DNA from: Leuctra nigra
Taxonomy: Eukaryota > Arthropoda > Insecta > Plecoptera > Leuctridae
Direction: 5' to 3'
Length of the DNA stretch: 64,000 nt
Assembly: GCA_934045905.1 (NCBI GenBank)
Contig: OW203765.1
Coordinates: 26,563,151-26,627,150, forward strand
Shown here: positions 42,925-53,500 of the stretch, in pieces
Numbering within the stretch: position 1 is the stretch's first letter
How the letters are laid out: each line of letters opens with the position of its first letter
Program-made: the position numbers and the translations under genes
Notes under the pieces: model-generated
Seen by the model: only the letters and a program-made list of their open reading frames with translations
Databases searched by the model: none
What the model was told of the DNA's origin: nothing

Positions 42925-43284
42925 GGGGCTGTGCATAAAGGACGTCACGCTAAAAATGGGATATTTTGACACCCCCCTCCCCCCTGTCACGCTGTGTCAC
43001 ACTTTTCGAGACCCCCCCCCCCTAAAAGGACGTCACAAATCTGTCTCTACCCCCCCTAAAGTAGAATATTTTTTACTGTAAAATGTATCAGAATGTATCG
43101 TTTTTAGCGAAATTTCCTGTCCCGACATATCAACTGAAATTTAAAATGTATGAAAATATCTTTATCAAAACGTGACGTCCTACTGCTACCAGTACCCCCC
43201 CCCCCTTCCCCCTGTCACACTGTGTCCCATACTGGTGCACCCCCCCTCCCCCCCTGAAGCGTGACGTCCTTTATGCACAGCCCC
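42925..43284. mobile_element. 360-bp MITE with GGGGCTGTGCATAAAGGACG ends
   Basis: Perfect terminal inverted repeat of ~25 bp (GGGGCTGTGCATAAAGGACG then TCACG), with TTG on both sides as a possible 3-bp TSD. The interior has paired C-rich runs and TGTCACACTGTGTC. Other copies: 46468-47215 (with an insertion) and a decayed one near 33663. Confidence 0.85.
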
Positions 43285-44458
43285 TTGGCAAGGCAGGCAA
43301 GGCATTCATTAGAATTTATTTACTTTTCAGATTTTTCCCCAATATTGTAGTATGTGATGTTTTTAGACTCTTCATTTTCAAGGAACATTATATGACAATT
43401 GGGTGGGGATTGTTAAATAGTGGCAGCCCTGTTATCTAGTAAAAATATTTGCACGTACATTTATTTTATCTTTACCTATTATCCAGATGATTTTCTACAA
43501 ATTAAATGATTAATTATCTAATTTTTTATCTTTTAAATATATTATCGTTTCCTGTTATCTACCAAGTTGGAGAAAAAATAGTTTGAAAAGTCGCACAAAT
43601 ATAAATATGCCAGAAAATACAACATTTATAATGTGTATGTAATTTTTTTTGCAGGACTTGTATCATTCTCTTGTATCTTCACTGGAAGGAAGAAAAGAAA
43701 GATCAGAAGCAGAAATCACAAGACGTCGTTGTAGAGTGTTTGAAGAAGGCTGATGTGTGACCTGTTAAGTGTTAATCCAGTGGAAATTGACGGTGGATGA
43801 AAGCATACGGTATGAGATAAGAACATTTTAATACTACTTCTTGACAGTGGCATGCAATCAATTTTTAATGATACAACTTCGATTAAGTATTGCGTAACTT
43901 AAATGTAAAATCAAATATTTATAATAATAACTATTCAACAATTATTATTGTCTTCAATTGTTTTTTATTTATAAGGCACTGTATATTCAAAGTATTGCAA
44001 GTTACTTCAACAATAATTGCAAATAACTACCTACTAAATAAAATGTGTATAATTTTACTTAAAAGTCTCCTCTCTGACAAGCACCTCAAACCATTGCAGT
44101 CATTCCCAACTCTATCTCTGAACTAGGTAAATTACATTTATACTGACATATATTTTAAATTTTATAAAGAATTTATTTACTTGTTGAGGGTAGGTAGTAG
44201 ATGCTATTGCTTCAAAGTTGTATAAATGTATTGTGTTGTAATATCATGTGAGTGTATAGCCGTGTTGGTAGGGAAGCTATTCATATATTGCGAACATGCT
44301 TTCATTGTCATATCTACTCAATGTTCTTGGTACTTTTACTCCTTTTACTCTTTGGTCACTATAAGGTAATCGAATAGTAAATGTACCGAAAATATTGAGA
44401 ACATAGGATAATGATCTGTGTTGGTAGCAATGTATTACCTTCCAGTAAGGCTGTAGTA
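43285..44458. other. Interior of the CACGG element, no called gene
   Basis: Contains the TTTTTTTTGCAG acceptor near 43654 and an exon-like stretch with EGRKERSEAEITRRRCRV in one frame, ending TGA. No match known to me. Confidence 0.35.
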
Positions 44459-44945
44459 GCAATATGGTATAGCTGCGCCAGCAATATGAGATGGCTACAC
44501 CAGCTATATGATATGGCTACACCAGCAATATGAGATGGCTACACCAGCAATATCATATGGCTACACCAGCAATATGAGATGGCTATACCAGCAATATGAT
44601 ATGGTTACACCAGCAATATGATATGGTTACACCAGCAATATGAGATGGCTACACCTGCAAAATGAGATGGCTACACCAGCAATATGATATGGCTACACCA
44701 GCAATACTGGAGTGGTTGGGGCAACAATATTATGGAAACTGCAACAATACCAGTATTGCTGGGCCAGCAATTCAGCCCTTTCCCAGCAATCTATAGATTG
44801 CTGGGGCAGCAATAATTCTGGCTGCGCCAGCAATTCAGCCCTTTCCCAGCAATCTATAGATTGCTGGGGCAGCAATAATTCTGGCTGCGCCAGCAATAAA
44901 TTTCCAGCAAGAATCGTATTGCTGTCACAGCAATAATTCTCACTG
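44459..44945. repeat. ~22-bp minisatellite and 61-bp duplication near the right end of the CACGG element
   Basis: About eleven copies of CAGCAATATGATATGGCTAC variants (44463-44710), followed by two copies of a block with CAGCAATTCAGCCCTTTCCC and AATCTATAGATTGCTGG (near 44765 and 44826). All carry the GCAATA core found at the element ends. Confidence 0.85.
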
Positions 44946-45733
44946 TCATAATACTAGCATAACTGTATTGTTACCGCAACAATAATTCTGGCTGCCCCAA
45001 CCATACTTTTTTTTCCGTGCAGGAATCACGCCAGAAAAGAAATTTGCGTCAACAAGAAGGGGTCTGGGGCGAAAGCCTTAGCCGCCGGTGGCGAAAATTT
45101 GGGAATTTAGAGGTTGAAATGGCGTAGAAAGGCTATTTTTAATCGTTTTGAAATATGACATTGACTAATATGGTAGTGAAAATTTGTTTTATTTACTAAT
45201 TGAAGTACTACTTTTAATGATACTTACCTTTAAGACCACAAAAATCCACAGCATACGCAACTGGATTTACAAAAACTGAAGAAGTATCTTTAAGCATTTT
45301 AAAATAAAAATATTTTTTAAATGTTTTCAAAAATTTTTGACACTTTTTTTTAGCTGTAAATCTAGTTTTGTATGCTGGGGATTTTTGTAGTAAGGTAGGT
45401 AATTATAGTAGAAGGTAAAATATTATAACCTCAGGTCCAATTTGAGTCTGGGGGAGAGCATTAGAATAATACGCGGATCTGGGCCGTGAAGGCTCGGAAA
45501 ATTTTTGAATTTCAGTATGAATTTAATGCGTTTTAAAAGCGATTTAAACACAAATGTAGGTCGATTTGATCATTTAAATTCTCAAATTACTACTATGTAA
45601 AAAAAAAATCAATTTATTTTTGCCCCCCTTTGCCCCTCTTCCCTGAAAGTTGGGGGGGGGGGGGGCATTGCCCCCCTTGCCCCCCCCCCCCCGGTTCCTA
45701 CGCCACTGATACGCAGTCAATACTCAGTCAAGA

Positions 45734-46228
45734 TCAGACACAAAGGGCGACTGAGCATTCGAACCCATCGACGTACTAAGTTCAAATCGTCATTCTCATA
45801 CATGGCGGCTGCGTCCTACAACGAAGTCCCGGAGGAGTTGTACACCGTATGTCCAGCCACATTCAAGAGATGCCTCAAGACACTAGCCTTGCAGAAATCT
45901 TAGCTCTAGATCACCTCAAAACCACACTGTCATTTTCATTCATGTTGTTATCACTACTTATCATTACCATTATCCCATATAATTCTATGTCATACTTATT
46001 TTTTATCCAATTATATATATAATATAATATGTATTACCTATATAATAATATATATTATATATTATACAATTATACCTATTATAAAATATAATTATAGTTA
46101 ATTATATATTTACCTTATTCTAATATGGTTGTATGGAAGATCATTATGTACTTATTGTATACAAATAATGAATGCCGCCTATTTTGTATTTTTCGCAAAA
46201 TAAAGATAATTTGAATTGAATTGAATTG
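45734..46228 (+). pseudogene. 3' end of a LINE (reverse-transcriptase ORF tail and 3' UTR)
   Basis: From about 45740 a frame reads RHKGRLSIRTHRRTKFKSSF, then SYNEVPEELYTVCPATFKRC, ending LKTLALQKS and TAG at 45901-45903. N-x-(L/V)P-x-E-L followed by FK-x-x-LK is the usual C-terminus of LINE ORF2. The 3' UTR is AT-rich (TATATAATA runs) and ends with AATAAAG and a short TTGAA repeat tail at ~46210-46230, as in CR1/RTE/Jockey-type LINEs. The 5' part was separated by the hAT insertion at 40510. Confidence 0.6.
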
Positions 46229-46467
46229 AATACGCATGATGGGTTTCTTGATCAAGGCACTGTGTAGCGCGTTTTAGGGGAGAATTCTGTTAGGCCGAGA
46301 AGATTGACCTTCCGTTTTACACTGCGTACCTTGGATAATATTACTATTTCTACAGGCATTGTAGAATAACAATAAATGGCGAGGAATTAGTAAGTAATTG
46401 TGCATTTTTAATTCGAAGCTGTAATTTTACTGTAATGTAGAATAAACTATAAACACTACACGCAATT

Positions 46468-47215
46468 GGGGCTGTGCATAAAGGACGTCACGTTAAAAAT
46501 GGGGTATTTTGAAAGGGTGTGACTACGATCCCGACAGCCGGGACTTTCAGGTTAAAAAAATAGTCCCGACCGTAGGTTTTACTGGGCAGCCTAAGGAATA
46601 AAACTCTCTATGGGTAGACAAATTCGAACTGGGCAACTTAAAAAAAATAACTCTATGGTTAGGCAGAATTAAAACTTGTGAAAATTACAAATAAAAAAAA
46701 ATGTGCTCCCGGCCGGATTCGAACCGACGACCTCTTGCACCGTGGTCCAGCACGCTATCCATAGCGCCATCTGGACGGTCATACTGAAAGCTGTTCTTAA
46801 CCAGTATATAAATAAACAAGGCCAGTCGGGACTATTTTTTTAACCTGAAAATCCCGGCTGTCGGGATTTTAGTCACTACCATTTTGAAAGCCCCTCTCCC
46901 CTGTCACGCTGTGTCACACTTTCAGCGACCCCCCCCCCCCCCCTCCTAAAAGGACGTCACAAATATATCTGTATACCCCCTTAAAAAGAATATTTTTAAC
47001 TGTAAAATGTATCAGAAATTATTGTTTTTAGCGAAATTTCCGGTCCCGACATAATATCAACTGAAATTTAAAATGATCGAAAATATCTGTATCAAAACGT
47101 GACGTCCTACTAGCTCTAGACTCTCCCCTCCCCGCCCTGTGACTGTCATACTGTGTCCCATACTGGTGCACCCCCCCCCCCCCCCCTGAAGCGTGACGTC
47201 CTTTATGACAGCCCC
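46468..47215. mobile_element. GGGGCTGTGCATAAAG MITE, copy 2, split by an insertion
   Basis: Matches 42925-43284, but is interrupted at 46516-46880 by another element. The right TIR has lost a dinucleotide (TTTATGACAGCCCC). Confidence 0.82.
46516..46880 (-). mobile_element. 365-bp element with ~50-bp TIR carrying a tRNA-SINE-like core
   Basis: Perfect 10-bp flanking repeats ATTTTGAAAG (46506-46515, 46881-46890). The ends carry GTGACTA..ATCCCGACAGCC and inner TTAAAAAAATAGTCCCGAC as inverted repeats. The middle (minus strand) contains an A box TGGCGCTATGG and B box GGTTCGAATCC, then the CCATAGAG-type body shared with 8815-9045. A DNA-transposon shell therefore appears to carry a SINE. Confidence 0.8.
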
Positions 47216-47528
47216 CAAGAAGGTAGAGAGCCTATATACTCAAGAAGGTTGTCTGGTCGTCATTCTCGGCCTTACTTCAGTGTTTCAGACTCTATGAAAA
47301 GTGATCACTCAGCATGATGATGATGTCACCACTGCACTCGCCGTCGCCACTCGCCACAACACAGTCTATTTGGCCTTGGCCACAGCACTGAGCCGTTGAT
47401 TGAAACTGAGCTCAGTCTCGAGCTGCGTGACGCATAGTTCGCATGTTCGCATCTATTTGAACTCACGCTCAGTTCTACTTGGTTCTACCTACTACTTCTA
47501 CCTGTGTTTGTCTGTTTTGATAGTCGCC
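47216..47528 (+). promoter_or_regulatory. Upstream region of the unknown plus-strand gene
   Basis: A less AT-rich stretch before the ATG at 47529. A promoter is expected here but I see no TATA box; ATCACTCAGCATGATG or TTACTTCAGTG could be initiators. Confidence 0.3.
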
Positions 47529-50500
47529 ATGCAGAGTACATGTGACATAGAAACGGATTTCGTATGTAAGTACTCAAAGTGAATGTTACTATACTATTCA
47601 AGTTGGGCAATTCAAATGTTTGTGTGTGTCACTTGGGAGTTAGGTTAGGCTTATTTCATCACCATCGTCCTAAACAGCAATTAGCATTCAACTTTTCTGT
47701 TGATATTTTGATCTTGATACAAGGTGTGATTAAATCACAGCCCTCTCGACAGTCACTTTGTTCGACTTTGTTTCTGGTTATTTCTAGTGCCTGCCGACGA
47801 CTCAAAGCATGCGTCTTTCACGAAATGAGGTCATTTCCACTGCCTGGGTTGGAAATTACGTCATCATGCGAAAGACATTGATCTGGAGACAGGGATGCTG
47901 TCAGATTTGAGCCGTCGACAGTCGGCAGGCAGCTAACCATGGAAGAAAGTGATTGTTTAGAAGGCTGCAGATGAAATAATTCGAAGTTTCGACGTTTTGC
48001 TTCAGCTAGAGTCTACCCAAGGCAGGGCCGGACTGGCCCCTGGCGGCTAGGCGGCGATCGCCGCCGAGGCCCCTGGCTATTGAGGCGCCTAGATTGTGTA
48101 TAACATACATTTTTAAATTGTATCATCAAAAAATCCATTTAAAGATACTATAGAAGTAAAAAAGCGCCCTGCGTGGCAGGTTGGGGGCCTCTTCTATGTA
48201 AACCCATCTTCCATTAACTTTATGGTGAACATTTCGCAGCAAAATAAACATTTTTAAATTCACAAAAACGATTTAAAAATTACAAATATTCAAAAAGCAC
48301 TCTTCGGGGCGGGTTGGAAGCCTCTTCTATTTAAATGTTTCTTCCAATAACAGCATGTTGAGCATTTTGAGGCCATTTAGGTATACGATTTTGCAATTCC
48401 AAAATCAATTGAAAATTACAAAAATCTAAAAAAAAAAAACGTCCTGCTTGCCAGTCTGGGGGCCTCTTAGTATGGACATTATTTAATATTATATTTATGT
48501 TTTTGTTGTACATTTTGCAGCCCAACCAATACTCATTTTTACATCCCAAAATTATTTAATTACTACAAAATATGAGAAGCGTTCAGCAGGCGAAATTTGT
48601 CTTCATAAACTTTGTGTTAGGCATTATGCAGCAAAATACCTAAACATTTTTACAATCCCAAAAACAAATTAAAAATTATAAAAGTTCAAAAGCGCCCTGC
48701 CGGGCTGGCGGGGGCCTCTTATATTTGGGCATTTTGAAGTAAAATTCACGATTTTACCATCCCAAAATCTTTTGGAAATTAACAAAAATCCAAAAAGCGC
48801 CCTGCGGGGCAGGTTTGTCACATCTTCCTTTATTTATATTTTCCATTAAGTGTATGTTTGACATTTGGAGCCAAATACACATTTTTAGATCCCAAAATCG
48901 CTTTAATAAATACAAATGATCAAAAATCGCCCTGCGGGGCAGGCTGGGGTCCATTCTTTAATTTCAATTCGCTGTTAGCATCTTCGCTCAAAATAATACA
49001 CGTTTGTATAATCGCAAAATCGTTTTAAATGTGATTGAAATTGAAAATAATCCCTGCAAGGCAGAATTTGGGTACATTTAACTTCACTTTCTGTTAGCCA
49101 CATTCTGAAAAAATACAAGTTTTCATAATCCCAAAATCATTTTAAGAATTACAGAAAATCAAAATACGCCCTGCGGGGCATAATTGGGGGCCTTTCTGTT
49201 ATGTTTTTCTTGTGAAAAAATGAACTTTTAAAATCACCAAATTGTTTTTACACTCCATTTTAAAGTTATAAAAATCAAAAATCGCCCTGCGGGGCAGGCT
49301 GGTGGGCTGCTTTCTCCAAAAAACTTTTAAATAATAACAATAGCCGCCGAGGCCCCTGACGAGCCAGTCCGGCACTGACCCAAGGTGATTATATATAAGT
49401 CGGCCTAGACCCATAATGTCCATTTTAGTCTAAACTGAACTTTGTCTCGCTTATCATCGGGGCATTGTACAATCTAAATAGCTACAACCGGGCCAATCAC
49501 TATTCTTTGTTTAATAGTCAACAAATCTAAAAATTGCTGCATGTACTGAATTTTACAATAACGATTCGGTCTTTATATTATTCGCAACCCTTTGTTTTGT
49601 AAACATTGCAATATCAACATTTCTGATTCCAACCGTACGTAACAGCAATGTACAACAATAACCGATATATGGGCAACAATAATACATGAAACTAGGGATG
49701 GAGCGAACTTGGATTTTGATATCGACTATCGATATCATTTATATATCGATTTATATCGATATATCGGTACTTCGATATATCGATATATTGAAATATTGAA
49801 ATATCGAAATATCGAAATATCGAAATATCGAAGTATCGATATATTGAAATATCGAAATATCGAAATATTGATGGACATAATATTTAGATGTATAAGTATG
49901 GAAATATTGATATATCGTATGAATGTATTAAATTGCTCCTAAAACTGCTAGGAATTTCAAAAGAAAATGTAAAAAGAAATAACACAGCCGTTCCAAAATA
50001 TAGGGTCACCGTCCAGATAAGAAAGAAAATGTGAATAATCTGAGAAATTGTCCATAAATCTTGTAAACGCTGCACTGAGTGCAAATATGAATTATTTTGC
50101 CAGGTATAAACTTCAATTAAGAACATAATTGTATCATGCGGTAAGGCTTCTATATATCGATATTTCAATATATCGATATTTCAATATTTCGATATTTCAA
50201 TATATCGATATTTCGATATTTCAATATTTCAATATATTGATATTTCAATATTTTAATATATCGGTATATCGATATTTCGATATTTCAATATATCGATATT
50301 CAATATATTCAGGTATCGATACTTCGATATTTTTTTGATATCGATATATATCGATATATCGATATTTTCTCCATCCCTACATGAAACCATAATCGGCCGG
50401 TGCATTCCCCCCCCTCCCCCCCCCCCCTCTCCCCCCTGCGCCGATAGTGCCACAATTGCAGAGGTGGCCTCAGAAATACTATTGAAAGGAATTTTTGGGG

Positions 50501-53500
50501 TATATTTTCCGATTAGCTTTGCTATTTAACATAGGCGTGCGCAGGAGAAATCATTAGGGGGGGCCAACATGGGCGCCGGCAGGATTAATGCGACGCGAAA
50601 ATATTGCCACGGGTGAAGGGGGGTGTGGGGGGCGCGCCCCCCACTTTGCCCCGCAGGGCTTTTTTTGGATTTTTGAACTTTAAAATCAATTATGAGGCGT
50701 TCTGAGGAGTATTTTTTTTTATTTCACTTACTTTTTCACTACAATAAGGTGTGGGGGGCATGCCCCAAAACCTAACCCGGCAGAGCATTTTGTAGTTTTT
50801 TGGCACCGCAAAATGAAATTGAGACGTTTTAAGGTGCACTTTGTTCACATATTGCAACCTAGATACGTTAAGCACCACAAAACTTTATTTTTTCACGACA
50901 TATAAAATATTTGTGCTGAAAGGGGGAGCGGGGGCGAAGCCCGCGAGAAAATATACTCTGATGTTCATACATATTAGAGCAATTTTGAGGCATATTAAAA
51001 AGGAATAGTTTGTAGGGGAAACCCCTAGAAATTATTGCAAATATCGTGTTTTTGGAAGGTCGTTTAGGCATGTTTTCGTGGTATTTTCTTCAAAATATTG
51101 TGTTTTTGATCAACCAATACTTGATTCCAGTAATGTGAGCAACTCCAGTTTGCCCCGCAGGGAGATTTTTTTGTTTAAACTCTTTTAAAATCAAAGTTTT
51201 GACACTATGAGGACCTCATTTTATAATTTTTTAGTTGAGTCTGACCCATTAGGGGGGGCCAAGGCCCCCCCGGCCCCCCCCCGTGCGCACGCCTATGCTA
51301 TTTAATATAAATTATGTAAATGGAACAGAGCTACGTACCGTACCAACCAGTAAAACGATGTTTCTTCAATGTCAGTGGATTTTATTCTATTGTAGCTTAG
51401 CTTCTATTGTAAGCAAACGATAGCTCTCGGGCCTGACCGTTTGGAGTTTACTGATGGACATTTTTATAGACAGACACTTTACCGAAAATTTAAAAAAAAA
51501 ACTGATTGGAAACCTGAGAGAGGAAATACAGGTGGTGATGATTTTTTGGTAATCCAATCACAAATTGAAATAGGTATACATATCAATTTCATTTTCTGTA
51601 GGGACTAATTTTCGCTCTGGATTAGTGTAGGTATTCACTCAAACTGATGTATGTGATTAAATCAATTGTGAATGGTGATCAATGCATTGGCATTTGTTGA
51701 AGCTAGGATGATGGCTGTTGAAGTACTATCAACGAAAAAGAATTTACAGAGTTATTTTGTAAACATAAAAAAGGCAAAAATAAATATATAGTGTTGGGAC
51801 TTGACATCGATTTTTCGATTTGACATCGATGTCAAATGAAATGTTGAGTTTCGATTCGACATCGATTTGAATTGTTTAACCAAATAATCGTTTTGACATC
51901 GTTTTTTAAAAAATCCTAGAATTATAGCGCAGTATTGTAGAGCTGGCAACAGTGCCGCGTGCCCCTCAAGATCAGCTGAGTGGCCTGCTTCCGCCCTTCC
52001 TGCATACCGCGTGTGCAGTTGTGGGTGGGTTGGTCAGTTGTCTCTTGTCATTTAGCGCGTGTTGTTTTTATTCTCTCGTGAAAGAATGTTGCCACGCAAA
52101 AAAAAAAAAAACCCAAAAAAGTGAGCAAAGTGTTTGGATTTGAGGTGCCAGTACGGGCGACATTGCTAAAGGATGTTGAATGCAGACAATGTTATGCTTC
52201 ACGGGATTTATTTCGGCAACAAGTCTAATAAAACTACGAATTTAAAACTGGATTTGCGACAATTTTTTTCTTTATTGTTTCATTTTACATAAATAAATGC
52301 TTGTAGGTTTCTGAAAAAAGTATATGAAAATAGTTTTTTCTTATGAAAAAAGTACTGCATTTCAGTCATTTCCTCGTCATTTGTTGCCGCGAGGGGGGTG
52401 TGAGAAGGTCATCTCTCGCGCAAGGAACATGGCCTTGGAAATGTTCACTTTGACATCGATTTATCAAAGCAAATCGAATCCCAACCCTAGAAATATATAG
52501 ATTTTATAATGTTTGATAACTACATTTCTGGTTTTTAATTCGTCTTAATTTCAGTCTTATAAATGTTAGTGTCCAGATAACTCTGTTGGCTGGCAGGAAT
52601 GCAATATTATGATTTTTATATGTAAAATCTTGAAATAAAATCAAGTAATCCAATTGTGAAGTCAGATTTGAAAACTTGTTATTAATAACAAATATAGATT
52701 AGCATAAGTACCTACAACGTTTTTGTTATTGTTGAAAATTTTGTTTCTGGAAAAACTACCTAACATGCCGTATAGCATTACAAATGGCTATTTCAGTGGC
52801 AGGAAAAACGACCTAAGCACTGCATTACAAATTGCTATTTCAGTGGCAGGAAAAACAACGTAAGTACACTTAAGAGGCAAACGGAAGCGAACGGGAATCG
52901 CATGGTTCGTCAAAGCGATTTTTTGAAAATTTGTCTTCCCACTAAATAATTTCAAAAAATCAGATAGTAACGACCCATAACAGCCTAATAGACTAAATAA
53001 TGCCGTACACTGGAGTTCATTATGACCTCTGGTACGACCTCAAAGTGTTAAATACGATATTTTTAGTAAAATAATAAAAAATAATCGTATTTAACACTTT
53101 GAGGTCGCACTAGAGGTCATAAAGTACTCCAGTGTGCGGCATTATTTAGTCTATTAGGCTGTTATGGGTCGTTACTATCTGATTTTTTGAAATTATTTAG
53201 TGGGAAGACAAAATTTCAAAAAAACGCTTTGACGGACCGTGTGATTTCCGCTCGCTTCCGTTTGCCTCACATACAAAGTTAATTTTAAAAACCATACAAT
53301 TCTGGGCCTGTAAAAACGACTAAAGTACACTAATTAGTGAATTAACGGGTTTTAAAATTTTTAAAAAATCCTGTATATTGCTGGCATTATTATAATAACT
53401 TTCTGACAGTAATATTTCAAAAATAATTAATAATGTTGATCTCTACTGAAAAATCAGGTTTTTGTAGGCAGTTATTCCTGCCAGCCACAGAACTGTAGTG

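Larger units (their letters stand above)
40558..45019. mobile_element. 4.5-kb CACGG-ended element with subterminal GCAATA repeats
   Basis: Ends CACGGAAAAAAATGGTATGG and CCATACTTTTTTTTCCGTG, with a possible 2-bp CA duplication. Just inside both ends lie many CAGCAATA/TATTGCTG copies, the arrangement of transposase-binding subterminal repeats. The CAC start resembles CACTA/Chapaev/Mirage-type elements, but I cannot name the superfamily. It contains a relic hAT-like piece (41373-42178), a MITE (42925-43284) and a possible small spliced gene. Confidence 0.68.
40510..45708. mobile_element. hAT-type element, 5.2 kb, with a second transposon inside
   Basis: Ends CAGTGGCGTAGGAACG and CGGTTCCTACGCCACTG, typical hAT termini, flanked by ATACGCAT (40502-40509) and ATACGCAG (45709-45716), matching at 7 of 8. 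Most of its interior is the CACGG-ended element 40558-45019. Its own sequence includes the 45020-45708 part with poly-G/poly-C. No transposase ORF is seen. Confidence 0.8.

Noticed and set aside
49709..50338. Tyr/Ile/Asp repeat ORFs
   Set aside because: Translation of the ATCGATATTTC repeats of a MITE.
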